The translations under genes were made by a program, and so were the position numbers. 64,000 nt of DNA, taken from NCBI GenBank assembly GCA_035235625.1, contig CP141140.1, positions 56,291,351-56,355,350 of the forward strand, in the 5' to 3' direction. Below, in pieces: positions 27,211-39,063 of this stretch (position 1 is the stretch's first letter; each line of letters starts with the position of its first letter). The DNA is from Saururus chinensis. Its lineage: Eukaryota > Streptophyta > Magnoliopsida > Piperales > Saururaceae. The notes beneath the pieces are model-generated. The model saw only the letters and a program-made list of their open reading frames with translations. It was not told where the DNA came from and searched no databases.

Positions 27211-28005
27211 TACTTCGGCTTCTAGATTTCTATCAGTCATTTATGCGACTTTTAATGACAGTACAAATTTCAACATCATTTATAATTGAAATGCTGTCTT
27301 GTTCATTTGGGTGAATGAAATGAATCAGGTATACAATTTATATCAACACAAAAGACCACGAAATTATATATTTTGGACATGTTATCATACAGTCAGAAGA
27401 AAGACATGGCACTTGATCAAAATTTTAATTTGTTTTATGTTGCATACTTAAAAACCTAACAGTTATAAATAACATGAAGAAATTTATTAGACTGTCAGTT
27501 TTGCCACCCATTTTCATATAATCTAACCATTAGACCTTCCAAAGCAATGCCAAAAATATAGTTTGGCATTTCAAATGTGATTTAAGAAGATGTAGTCATC
27601 AATCACCTGCAAACAGGAATTTATTTAATACTAAGCTAGTAGCTCAAATTTCATATTCATTCCGCTTCTAGTTTTCAAACACTCATCCATACAAAGTTAG
27701 TGATTGTCAAAATTTCACCTTCACTTATAACTGAATTGCTGCCTTGTTCATCTGAGCGACTGAAGTAAATCCGGTGTGCAATTTATATCAACACAAAAGC
27801 ACAAAAATGTTATATATTAGACATGCCGTCGTATGGTCATGGGAAAGACATTGGCGATTGATGAAAGTTTTATTTTTCTTTTATGATGCATACTTGAAAA
27901 CGTGACAGCTCACAATAAAAAGAAGACATTTATTAGACTGTCAATTCTGCTACCAATTTCCAACTAATCCAACCATTAGACCTTCCAAAGCAATGCCAAA
28001 AATGA
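27211..28005. repeat. Diverged tandem duplication, 446-bp offset
   Basis: A segment of about 345 bp at 27211-27557 recurs at 27660-28003. Shared phrases include CAATTTATATCAACACAAAA, TTTATTAGACTGTCA and CCATTAGACCTTCCAAAGCA. Spacing between equivalent positions is constant at about 446 bp, with about 100 bp of non-repeated sequence between copies. It is non-coding and lies just inside the proposed 5' UTR intron. Confidence 0.85.
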
Positions 28006-28180
28006 GTCCTAACCAGTCATCAAAGAGGGACTGAAAAAAAAAGCACCAAGATTTCCATACTCCAGAGCAAATTTGAACAACTGACAAAACATCCAGCAAA
28101 AACAGAAAATCCTACAATAACGGAAGAGATGACGAATCGCAACAACCAATTCCATCTAAATCAAGCATATGGAGTCTTAC

Positions 28181-28460
28181 CAACTGAATGAAAAGAGTCA
28201 CCGAAATTGCCACAGGCCGGCCCTCAACCAACGGAGTCTGGATCGGATGCCAGTCAAACCAGCGCCAGCGGAGACCTTAAAAGCGAGATCCAGGCAACTG
28301 GGCAGGTATCAAAAGACGGGTTGGAAAAGGTGGGAAGAGGGTGAAAAATTGAGCGTGTACCAAAGCAATTGTTTTTTCCGCACGCCAGTGGCTGGATTGG
28401 CGTCAATCAAAGCACGTTCGGATACCGGGTAAACTGGACAAGCCACCACTGGGCCAAAGG
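28181..28460 (-). other. Candidate 5' leader exon of the SEC14-like gene
   Basis: GC content rises sharply at about 28190-28760 compared with its surroundings. On the minus strand, a good donor (CAGTTG then GTAAGA at 28180) closes this block. No long minus-strand frame with family resemblance crosses it, so a non-coding leader exon with its promoter farther up is the simplest reading. The 5' limit is arbitrary. It could instead be an unrelated CpG-rich repeat. Confidence 0.3.
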
Positions 28461-28814
28461 AAAATTCCAACAAGAGGGTCAAGCGAGCACAGAATCCGCT
28501 CCCTCTGTCACGAGGCGTTGTAGTTTTGTGAAGCGTCAGGGGCTGGCGTGTGCTTTCATTATGGGCGAAAAAATGCGATTTTTCTCGTGGGTGCGGAACT
28601 GTGGACTAAGGAAAGCACTGTTTCATCAGCCATGGCTCCATCCACCCCCACAGATTGCATGGCCAGCACTCAGCAGCTCCCCCGTCCGCCCTGTATCTGG
28701 GAAGCCGGGACCCTCCACGAGCGAACTCATAGTCAATGTGTCCTGATCGATTCGGCCAAAAACCAAAACTTTGTTCTGGACCCTTTTTTTTTTTTTTTGG
28801 CTCGTGATCCGTTG

Positions 28815-31110
28815 GGACTAAGTTACCATTAAGTTCTGATAATTATAAATTGACTAATAAGTAATTGAGTTATACATAATTTTTATAAAATTTTGAAATA
28901 CCCTTTTCTTTTTTCCAACCGCCCAGAGCACACCATTTGCTCCTATTGAAGCTTCGTTCCGATGATTTTATACTTCTGCGATCTATCACTTGCTATCTTC
29001 TTCACTGATTTTTGCTGCTCCTAAGACCCCCACCGAGCTTTTCAACGGTGTCCACCTTCTCCTCCATGTCCTCGCCTTCTTCCTCCAACTAAGATGTCAC
29101 TTCTATTTTACCCGGTATTTTACCTTCTGAAACCCCTCCTTGCTCATCTTTGACGAAGTGATTCATTTATTTAGTCGATTTGGGGCTATTCTTTCTTGTA
29201 GTTTGAATTTGTTGCAGTTTGATTCGTTTTCTTTCATGCAATTTAGGGTTTTCTTCCTTGCTTTTTGAATTTCTAGTAATGTGGGATTTCACAATCTGCA
29301 ATTTGGAATTTCTCTTCCTTACTGTTTGAATTTCTTGCAACTTTGTGGGTTTATCTTTCGTGGTGTTTAATTTTCCAGAAATTTACTTTTGTTTTGCAAT
29401 TTTAGGTTTCTCAATAGTGCAGAATTTGTTTCATAAGTAGATTCATTTTCCCCTGTAAAGAGTTTCTCCGATTTCTTCATTTTCATAAATATTTTAGGCA
29501 TTTTGATACCTATTCATCTACAAAATTAGTGATGTTGGATACTAATTTTTTTTCTACTGTTATTTTATTTTCCGATTTCACATATAACTACAAGGACTTA
29601 TAATGTCTACTGGCCAATTTGAACTCCTTTTAATCATTATTACAACTATTTTGTTGATGTTGTTGTGCTTTTAATGTTGATTTTGCAAAAATGGTATTGC
29701 CATGTTGAGTTGGATATGAGTTAGATGATGACATCACGAGCATTATCTCTTGTATTTTCTCCTTATATAAGTTTAATATAAATTTATTGTTCCATATATA
29801 TGTATAGAGTATAAATTTAATATTCCATATATATGTACATAGTATAAATTTATTGTTACATATATAAGGTCAGAGTATAAATTTATTATTCTATATATGT
29901 ACAGAGTATAAATTTACTGTTCCATATATAAGGTTAGAATATAAATTTATTATTCCTTATATAAGGGAGTATAAATTTGTTGTTCCATATATGTGTATAG
30001 AGTATAAATTTACTGTTTCATATATTAGGTTAGAGTATAAATTTATTATTCCATTTGTGTGTAAAGAGTATAAAATTTACTGTTCCATATATGTGTACAT
30101 AGTATAAATTTATTATTCCATATATGTGTAAAATATAAATTTAATGTTCTATATATAAGGTCAGATTATAAATTTATTATTCCATGTACGTGAACAGAGT
30201 TATAAATTTATTTTTCTATATACGAAATTAAAGTTGTAATTGAAGTTATAATTTTGTTGTTCCATTTATGGGGTTAGAGTATAAATTTATTTTTCTATAT
30301 ATGAAAATATAGTTTAATTTTGATGTTCTATATATGTGAACAGAGTATATATTTACTGTTCTGTTCTGCGGTGGATGTAAACAACAAAATATATATTTAC
30401 TATTTTATTCTTTGGTGGATGTAAATAATAGAGTATATATTTACTGTTCTGTTCTATGGTGGATGCAGGAGCAACTTAGATGACTATCCAGAAACATCTT
30501 GTGTGAATCAAATAGGGGAATGATTCAAGTGCAGAATCCAACTTGGTGTGAAAAATGATTTTGTGTTGTAAAATATATTTTGTAACATATGACTTCATGC
30601 TGAAATTGTTATAGCAACTATTTGCTAACATATATGGGGGTTATCAGCCCATCAGGAACCATTTTATTGGAAAGACTATTTAAAACATTATCTTTTATTT
30701 CATTTACATTTTTTTAAGAAAATTTTTTTTGTTGCTAGATTTGATCGGCTGCTAGTATTTTAGACTATTCGTTGATCTAGGCTTTGCCCTCAGGTCACAT
30801 CTTTAGTGTTGACTCTTCTCATTTGCCTATTTTAAGTGTTAAACTCTAGCTTTATTGTACCGTGTGTTGGACTAGAGAGCAGGGCAAATGTGAACAATGC
30901 CACTAACATGTGGGCCGTGTTGCCCATTTCATTTTATATTGTATATGAATCAAAGTTTTATAAAAGTCGGGCATAAGCACGATAAAAAGGGTATTTTCGG
31001 TTTATTAGAGGTTAATTAGTGGGATAAGGACTTTTTAAGAATAAATAAAAATAAGAAATTTAAATTGAGGATTTCATTTTCGATGAGGACTTAATGGGAA
31101 ATAATGACTA
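28815..31110. mobile_element. Possible DNA transposon with terminal inverted similarity
   Basis: The left border near 28820-28905 (CATTAAGTTC ... ATACCCTTTT) matches, inverted, a right border near 30985-31110 (AAAAGGGTAT ... GGACTTAATGGG). Between lie a pyrimidine-rich segment (28905-29160), AT-rich DNA and a long minisatellite. I found no transposase and no convincing target duplication. A non-autonomous MULE is one option; the borders are approximate. Confidence 0.35.
29765..30465. repeat. AT-rich minisatellite, unit about 30-40 bp
   Basis: Roughly 18-20 irregular copies built on TATAAATTTATTATTCCATA plus a TATGTGTACAGAG-like spacer. Unit length varies and later copies drift to ATATATTTACTGTTCTGTTC. 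It is non-coding on both strands. Confidence 0.88.
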
Positions 31111-31169
31111 TCTTAAGGTTCTTGTGAGAATTTTCTTTTTTTTTTTAATTTGATGGTAAAAGTCCAAGT

Positions 31170-32330
31170 CAGATTGTATTGCGCTTGGCTCGAAAGGGGT
31201 TCTGTTCTATTCGTGAAAAAGTTAACGCAAGCTTATTAGTTTACACGCAATTGCATAAGTTAGAGCATGATAAACCGTTGGATCAAGATCTGATGGTATG
31301 TATTTTTCAAAAGCAGCCAATCCTCAAGTTACTTGTATTTTGGCAAATGAATCTAGGTTTATATTAACAAAACTTTTTATAATAGGTATTTTTTTTCTAA
31401 GCAATTTTTATTCTAGGTAGAAAAATAAGTTATTTTATTAGTGTATGTATAAATATCAAAGGTGTGTATATTAAAAATATTTCAAAATTACCCCTTTTTT
31501 CCTCTCCCATTTTAAGATTATATAATTAAAGAATACCTAAACTACCCCTCCTATCATTTATTCATCTCGAAACTAGCAAGGTGAGATGGCAGCCCTCCTT
31601 CAATTTTGCCGTGTTCCTCTTTCCCTCGTGAATATATTTCAATTTCAATGTATAGTGTGCATTTCTATCTCTTTCTGTATATTTTGATATGTTTTGCTTA
31701 ATTTCTTTATGTTTCAATGTCTTGCAGAGGGAACGTCATTTAGACACCAACTTCTGACTGCTTGTTTCTATATCCAATTTTGATGCTCTAATTATATATA
31801 TTCTTTTTGTACCATGTTTCGAATTAAGTTTCTATGGCTAATAATTGATAGTGATATATCGATTATTACATGTTTTACCTTCGGTGAAGATGCCTACCAA
31901 AAAGAAAAAAAAGAAAAATTAACAACATTATACATTATGTAGTTGTAGGTGAATGTATATAAGAGAAGAGAAGAAGTACAATGGGAATAAATAGCAGGAA
32001 AAGAAGCACAATAGATACGGAGAGAAGGATACCAGAGTTGCCGAAAGGAGGGAAGACACATTAAATGCAAGCTATTAAAGATTTTAACCGTTTTCTACAT
32101 GTTTTCACATCTTTACATGTCCTTGCAAGGGCTCTTTTAGTCATTTATTATTTATCACATCTCCCCATAGGAGTAAAAAAATAAGGTATATTTAACTTTT
32201 TATATCTTTTCACAACTGTCTGTATCCATACTAGCCTAACTTATGATCTTAAAATTATGTCAAAAGCCTTTTTAAAATAACTTTTGATTTAAAAACTTTT
32301 TAAATTTTGTTCTTGTTCTAATTAATAAGA
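31170..32330. other. AT-rich DNA, no gene recognised
   Basis: No frame longer than about 62 codons and no family resemblance. The only notable content is generally high AT and a few TA-rich stretches. Confidence 0.45.
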
Positions 32331-32654
32331 CCTCCTTGCCTGTGAATCTCGAGAGGCATGTCAAATGTCCACGCGCATCGAATAACTCTGGATATAAACA
32401 ATGTAATTAGTTCATGAAGCATAGTCCTAGTCATCCAACATTTCACTTGGGTCGTCAGTTTTACGCATTAATGCAGGAAACAAATTGCATTGGTTAGAAT
32501 TAATTAGAAGTAGCGAGGATTGTGAGAGGATAACCATTTCTTCGGGTCTTTGAAAGGCATTTAGACCATGTGTAAGTTGTGTCTGAGTTAGGCCTTTGGG
32601 CCTATGTCATCTCTGATTTGGTCTTGTACTCAGTAGCAAAAAATAAGAGCCTGA

Positions 32655-32802
32655 TGCTACATTGACACGAGGTTTCATATGTGATAAGGCTATTTTATCA
32701 TTCAGAAATCATGTGGGGTCTAAAGAGTGGGCTCACTAATTAACGGTTTCTAAATGATGTAGTAGGCTCATCACGTGTAAAACCTCACGTCACATAAATA
32801 TT
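32655..32802. mobile_element. MITE absent from copy B
   Basis: The left arm (GACACGAGGTTTCATATGTG) and right arm (read inward GACGTGAGGTTTTACACGTG) are inverted relatives continuing for about 50 bp. The duplicate segment at 43500-43540 lacks this stretch. A second member lies at about 53459-53611. Borders are approximate and no target duplication was settled. Confidence 0.6.
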
Positions 32803-33344
32803 TTTTAAAATAAAAACTGTATCGGCACGCTTGAGCCAAGTCGTACAGGTCTAAAAATTATCCGCATGCAAATGCCACCTTTGGGCTTGTCACATTTGGA
32901 CGCCCATGTTTGTAACTTTGTTTTTGTCACGGAGTAGTTGAATTTGGTTAAAAGCTATTAAAGGAATAACTAATTTGATTTGCTTTTAAAATGAACCAAT
33001 TAGTGTGGGACTGAGGGAATTTTAAGCATACGCATCAGGTCCATACATGTGCAACAATTTTAAGGAGTTTCTATGAAACGTCGCTCTCAGGTGTTTAACC
33101 CTATTGAGGGCATTGAATTTGATAGATAATTTCATGGTGGGCCAATGCCCGTAGAACAAGATAGAACGTGCATTGGTTCCTTTCAAAAAGAATAAATGAA
33201 TAAAATATATGTACTGGATCAAGAGGAACATGATTTTTGGGAACATGAGCTTTCCCGTGGAGACGAGCGCCATACAAAAACTACGCTGATTGCAGGTGCG
33301 TCGTCGAGCTATTATGGCGCACATGCCGGGGTGGGATGGTACAT

Positions 33345-34438
33345 AGTTATTAATGGCCTATAAGATATTTGATTTGATAGGACAGGTGTCCATCCGTTTA
33401 TCTATAACTGATTTAACTAACTTAATTAGTAAGAATGTAAGTTGATTGTACTTGTAAACAGAATTAATACAAAATATAGAAAAACAAATGAAGTTTACAC
33501 TAATGTAGAATAGACCTATATAATACTAATTACAAACTAATTAATATTACATATGGGATAAGGGTAGTATTAAAAATAACAAAAATCTATGTAACGGATC
33601 AATGATAGAATTACATTGAGACAATGGGGGCCATGGCCCATCTGCTTCTTGAAATTTTATTTGAGGTTTATACTAATTTTTAGGGTAGTCAAAGTTAGGT
33701 TTACCTACCCTCCCCCCCTTCTTCCCGGGCACACCTTTTAATGACCCATTTGTTGGCCGCCCTGATAGCCTTGGCTCCGTTGTTGTAGCATATTAAGGGT
33801 AATATAAGACATAATCAAAATTAAATCAAGTTTAGACTATATCAAATAATCATAGTGTTAGGGATGCATCTAGGTTGTGCATAGGTCTGTTAGTATTTTA
33901 ACACGTATACTCAATTTAATACCTAAATTTACTCAAGTTCAAACATGTAGAAAAGATCTAAACGGGGAATGGATATATCCACCATGTGGCTTATGGAACA
34001 ATTTCACTGGATAATTTTTCCTCAGGTTGAGTTGGGTCATGTATTACGATACCCAACCTAACACAAGATAGTACCCATGATTACTAAACCCGACCTGACC
34101 CTACCCAAGATAGGACTTAAAATTTATGAACCCAACCTACCCAAAATAGCACCCAATATTTATCTTGGAATGGGTCAGTTCCAAAACCGAAATGAAATTC
34201 AACCCAATCTAGGGTTAGATTGAATGGATTGTTTTTTATCACGTTTTTTATAGGAAAAAATATTGGGTAGGGTCAAGTTTCCTTATATGCAAAATGTTGG
34301 ATCAGGTCGAGTTGCTTCTTAGGTAATTTATTGGCTAAACTCAACCCAACTCAAGAATTAGAGAAGTTTTTTTTTTCTATACCCAAGCCTACTCAAAATA
34401 GGATATAATGAATCCCCAATCATGGTAATCTAGAGTTG
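33345..34438. other. Repeat-like AT-rich DNA within copy A, no gene
   Basis: This part of copy A has no counterpart in copy B. It includes many ACCCAACC/GGTTGGGT-type phrases in both orientations at 34020-34400, which suggests an eroded inverted-repeat element. I could not set borders. Confidence 0.35.
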
Positions 34439-34447
34439 ATTCCATCT

Positions 34448-35805
34448 AGGGATGCCACTCAAGTTAGGTATATAGTAAAACTCAACCCTACCTTAATAGG
34501 TCGAGTTTGGTTTCTAAATTCAACCTAAATAGTTATTTGGGTCGAGTTTGAGTTTTAGTTTTCCAACTTGACCTAACCTGTTTATAGTTATAAACATAAT
34601 TTTTTTAGAATTTTCTTTGTATTTTGATAAAACTTGACCTAAATCAGTGTTTGGGTTTCCAAATCTAACCTGAATTAGTGTTTTAAAACCCAAACCGGCC
34701 AAGTTTGACCATAATCAACTAGGCCCAGTAGAAAATCTGGGCCGAATCGTCTAGGTTGTGAGGTGACATTGACTCGCGCAGGTCAATTAAGCCAGGCTAG
34801 TTGAACCGGTGACCCAAACAACAGGGTGGTTATAGAAAAAAAAATTAATAGGGAGGGATAAAGAGAGGAAGGCAGAAGGGGAATAGAGGGGTAGTCGTGG
34901 GTGGGTTGGAGCAAGGTCTAGGGCCAGGGAGGAGAGGGGTTGGCCCCAAAGGACCCCAGCCATTTATGCTTAGGCATCACCTTCTCTATGCACGATGAAG
35001 AAGTTCCCCAATCTTGGCCATGGTAGAGCCCAGCATTGCAGGCAAAGCCATATGAGCCACTCGCAAGCCTCCTGTGCCTCCTCCAGCGTTGTGGCATGGA
35101 CTCACTGATGACAACATTGTCACCCACCCCAGCCGATGCTATGTTATGGAGCTCCACTTGGATGGCCACATTCTCGACTTGCTCCAACCTCGACATCGTG
35201 ATCGAGAAGGGTGCCACCTCTGCCTTTTGCATGTCCACCTGGTACATCTCCATCAAGCTTCAAAACTGAAAGGTCATCGCTGCCTAGCGGCTACCTCATC
35301 AAATGGTGGTGACATATGGCAGGGAGTACTCCACAGAAGAGTGGAAGAGCCATCTTGGGTGGGTAAATTTTGATTGGCTGGAGTTTGGAAGGGATGTGCT
35401 GAGCGGCCTAGCTTAACTAGAAGAAAGTTGGGGGCTTTGGGCCTGGCCATTGAGGAAGAGACGGAGGGGAAAGGGAAAGAGGTTGTGAAGTTCATGGTCG
35501 GGTAGCCAAGGAGGGGAAGGGGGAAGAATAAGGTGGCCGTCAAGTCGGGGTGGGCTGTCAAGAGGAGATGGAGGGGAAGGCAGAAGGGGAAGAGTGAGCC
35601 TCCGTTGATGGGAGGGGCTTGGAAAGAATGTATTTATATCAACGAGGTCATCTTGGGTTTAATCTCTAGTTGATCCAGCCCGGACCCCAATCTGGGTCTG
35701 TTTGTGCTGGGTTTTAAAATATTGACCTAAATAGCTATTTTGACCCAAATAGATTAAATGGTATCCAGTTTAGGTTTGGTAAAACCTTACCCAATGACAT
35801 TTCTA
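34448..35805. mobile_element. Pack-MULE-like element with GC-rich interior (1358 bp)
   Basis: The ends are inverted relatives: left AGGGATGCCACTCAAGTTAG, right read inward TAGAAATGTCATTGGGTAAG. The flanks carry a 9-bp duplication, ATTCCATCT (34439-34447) and ATTTCATCT (35806-35814), 8 of 9 identical, as for Mutator-like elements. The outer arms are AT-rich, while 34800-35650 is strongly GC-rich and carries overlapping open frames on both strands (112 codons at 35256-34918 on minus; 99 on plus). No transposase is seen. A GC-rich core in MULE arms is the pattern of gene-fragment capture, but I do not recognise a donor gene. Confidence 0.55.
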
Positions 35806-36882
35806 ATTTCATCTAAGTTAGGTTTTCTAGTATCCCCTATGTAGTGTAGATACAGACAACATTAATTAGAAATAAATTAAAATTATATATAGGAAAATTG
35901 TAATATTAAAAATTAAAGAAGATTGCATATACCCAACTCACTTTTAATAGGAGAATGATCACAATCAATAGCCTCTCATGTTAATTGAAAATTGTGGGTC
36001 CCACTATTGACCAATAAGATCTCTATGGGACTCGATAATTTGGGTGGTGGCTATGGCTAGTCACAATTAAGAAAATAAGGTATTTTTTTTATAAGAGAGG
36101 GTAAAATTTTGTTTCATATGAAAATTTTCTAAACCCACATGTTGTGCTTAGTGGGAACTTTAAAAAAGACTAGAAGCTTTACGTATAACTTATTGTTGTT
36201 GAGTTGTAGAAATCTATCTTGCTCTTTTTTATTTTCAATTTACACGTTCTTGGTGATATTAGACTCATCTCAACAAACCCTATCAAATGAAGTATATAAT
36301 GAGGTCAATATCCTCAACAAAATTAGTTATAAAACAAGTTCCTAATATTAGCCATCCATGTAGTCTGCCAAAATAGACTACAAACCAGGGCCTTAATTAC
36401 AAGGCAACAAATCTTATCCTCAAAAGTAACCTATCAAAACCTCAAACCATTTAGAACACCATAAACAAAATCATTAAGCTCTTAGAACTCCCTCATGTTT
36501 CATACATAAGGGGTTTCGAGGGCTAGACTTGCAGAAAACCATGCATGAAACAAGGAGGGATTGCCAAGGGCAAAATGAGTTCATTCATGGGGTTTCAATG
36601 GATTTGGGGTTTTAGTTGGTTCTTTCAAGGACAAGTTTTGGTGCACTGTTTAGATGCTAGTGATACTAATGCCAACATGTATTAGTATGTGGTTGCAAAA
36701 ATTAGGGTATTTTTGAGATTATCAAAAAAAAAAAATTGGTATGGAAAGGCCTTTTTGTGAACACGATGTAAATCACAAATCCCTGTAAAGGGGTTATTTG
36801 AAACCTAATTTCAAAGCCATTCCTCATTGAAAGCTAATTTTGGATTATTTTTAACACTAAAACAAAATTCCTTGTAAAACAA

Positions 36883-38699
36883 TGTAACGACTCGTTTTCG
36901 ATTACGTATAACCTAAAGGGTTAGGCCTAATTCGATAATTTTGGGATAAATTTTAGAGGTTTTTAATGGTTTAAATCTCTATATTTGAGTAGAGCTCGAA
37001 GAAACAAACATAACAAATCAAATAACGGGCGAAACAAAGGTCGGGACCGGAAGTTACGACATCGAGAAGCGTAGAAAATACACATGACCCACATGGAAAG
37101 AACACGAGTTACTGCTTTAAGTGGGTTAGTATCGAAGGACTAGTCGATACGAGTCTAACAGTATGAAGAATGCGTGAATCCAAATCTGGGGTAGGAAGTT
37201 ACGCGCCTTTGAAGGATTTCTTTAAAAAAAATAATAAGGAGCGCGACGCGGGAAAACGGTGGGCGCTGCCATTTCTGGCGGTGCCGCATTTTCGTGTGGT
37301 GCAGTGCCACAGTTTCACGGCGTCAGGGTTTATTCCGGCGGCTCGGGGGCTATAAATAGCCCATTTGTGCGGTTTTTCAAGGGAGAATTTCATTTCCCCC
37401 GTTACTGACCATTCTGAGCCCGATTAAGGCCGTTCAAGACCCGTTTCCTACTAAATCGAGCGTGCTCTACACAATGGAGTGGTTCTTTCTTTGAGTTGGA
37501 GTCTGTATAAGGAGGACAATACCCCAAGACAAGGAGAGGTTCTGCCTGTTACCTTCGAGCATCGACCAACTTCATTTTCTCTATTTTTGGCCATCCTAAC
37601 TCCAATTTAGTCGATTCAAGAGGCGTTCTTGACTAAATAGAGTATGTTCTACACGATGGAGGGTTCTGTTTTCTCAGTTGGTGATCGTATGAAGAGGAAA
37701 CACCCCAAGACAAGGAAATGTTCTACCCGTACCAACCAACTTCATTTTTTCTGTTTCTGACCATCGTAACTCTGATTTAGTCAATTCAAGAGGCGTTCTT
37801 GACTAAATTGAGTATGTTCTACGTGATGGAGGGCTCCATTTTCTGAGTTGGCAACTGTATCAAGAGAAAATGCTCCAAGACAAGGAGAGGCCCTACCTAT
37901 TATCCTTGAACACCGGAACGAGAGAAAATAGACCTAGAGCAAGACGGGGTTATGTCTGTAGATATCAATACCTTACGAGACATGAAGGGAGTAAGCATTC
38001 TTGATCTCCCATTTTAATTATAAAATGACATGTGCTAGTTATGATATGTGTTATGCTACGATTTATATGTGTTGTGCTATGTGCCTATATGTTATGATTG
38101 TGTGCCTATATGCCATGAAGTATGCTTATATGCTATGACATGTGTGGTCTCTCTCTGGGGTAGAGAGAGACGTCTAATATGTGTTTTCGGTCTCGGCTCA
38201 GTGATAGAGTGAGACGTGTATGCATGGTTTTGATCCTGCTTGGTGATAGAGCGAGATGTACGTTTTTGGTTTATTAACTTCCGCTTGACTCCGATATATG
38301 ATGAATTTTTGTAAATATCAGTATATACATATTTTAAAGTATATGATTTTGTGACTATTGTTGTATGTAGTAGCCGTTAGGCAGAACTACGTTCGGATCC
38401 GATCGTGTTGGAATAATATCCAATACGTATGTAGGCAACCAATAGCAAGGCAACGTTGGCCCGATCCAAGTTAATTATAAATATATGTTTTAATTCTGTT
38501 TTACACACGATGAACTATGAAGTTTCGTCATGTGTATGCGTTTGTCACAACCTAAGTCTACGCATGAGGAAGCTTTGAAGTTCTATAGTGCGTAGATGAA
38601 CATTGTACCTCTCGCACACAGATGTTGATTCCTGGCTCAAAGAAAAGAAAATTTTTCTATTAGTGATTTTGTAGACCCGGCTCGGGTCGGGTCGTTACA
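36883..38699 (+). mobile_element. Solo LTR, family B (1817 bp)
   Basis: Begins TGTAACGACTC and ends GTCGTTACA, a 9-bp inverted terminus within TG...CA. It is flanked by an exact 5-bp duplication AACAA (36878-36882, 38700-38704). A TATAAATA box at 37351-37358 sets plus orientation, with U3 of about 470 bp. No internal region is present. Exact target duplication and abundant CG dinucleotides suggest it is fairly young. The Ty3/gypsy assignment is inference from LTR size. Confidence 0.92.
37390..37920. repeat. Three tandem sub-repeats within LTR family B
   Basis: Three copies of about 165-190 bp, each with a GTTCTAC(A/G)...GATGGAG phrase (37459, 37649 and 37811), then CCCCAAGACAAGGA and CAACTTCATTTT-type phrases. 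They lie just downstream of the TATA box, in the presumed R-U5 leader. Confidence 0.8.
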
Positions 38700-39063
38700 A
38701 ACAACCCCATAATTGATAAGTGAGTAAATAATACTCATACTTCCTTCAAAACTGGTCTACACTTACATCTCTTGCCCTTTCCTAAAATTAGACATGAACT
38801 TCTTTGCATTTTAAAAGTTACATTTGCATCCTCTAGCCTTCGTCAAAACTAAACATATGCCCCTTCACTTTTCAAAATCTTTACTTTCACCCCTTATTTT
38901 TCAAAAGACGATAATACCCAACCAATTCCTTGCACTCTTTTTCCACGCCCTCCTGATCATCGACCTATCTTATTGGAGCTAGTGCAGGCACTACTAGTAC
39001 CTCCTTAATATCGCACGTCTAATGCCCACACATTGTGCACTGAGTGACTCTGGATATAATCCA

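Larger units (their letters stand above)
21738..28180 (-). other. Probable 5' UTR intron of the SEC14-like gene
   Basis: On the minus strand a polypyrimidine-AG acceptor (TTTTGTTTTTTAG) ends at 21738, 19 nt before the ATG. Upstream, the first attractive donor next to GC-rich sequence is GTAAGA at 28180-28175. If they are joined, the 6.4-kb intron holds two MITEs, Stowaway-like ends, a GT/AT microsatellite and a tandem duplication, but no other recognisable gene. The acceptor is seen directly; the donor pairing is inference. Confidence 0.4.
32340..36365. repeat. Segment copy A of a diverged direct duplication
   Basis: Pieces at about 32380-32640, 32820-32985, 33190-33340 and 35930-36365 match, in the same order and orientation, pieces of about 39040-45335. 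Examples are AGTCATCCAAC...TTACGCATTAATGCA, TTGTTTTTG...GTTAAAAGCTAT and CCTATCAAATGAAGTATATA. No coding function was recognised. Copy A is interrupted by a MITE at about 32655-32802 and by a Pack-MULE-like element at 34448-35805. Confidence 0.75.

Noticed and set aside
28169-28832. Overlapping plus-strand ORFs in a GC-rich block
   Set aside because: No family resemblance and mutually overlapping frames; better explained as a GC-rich leader or promoter of the minus-strand SEC14-like gene.
34918-35373. 112-codon minus and 99-codon plus ORFs taken as a gene
   Set aside because: Open on both strands in a GC-rich core inside MULE-like ends; no domain recognised and no splice partners.
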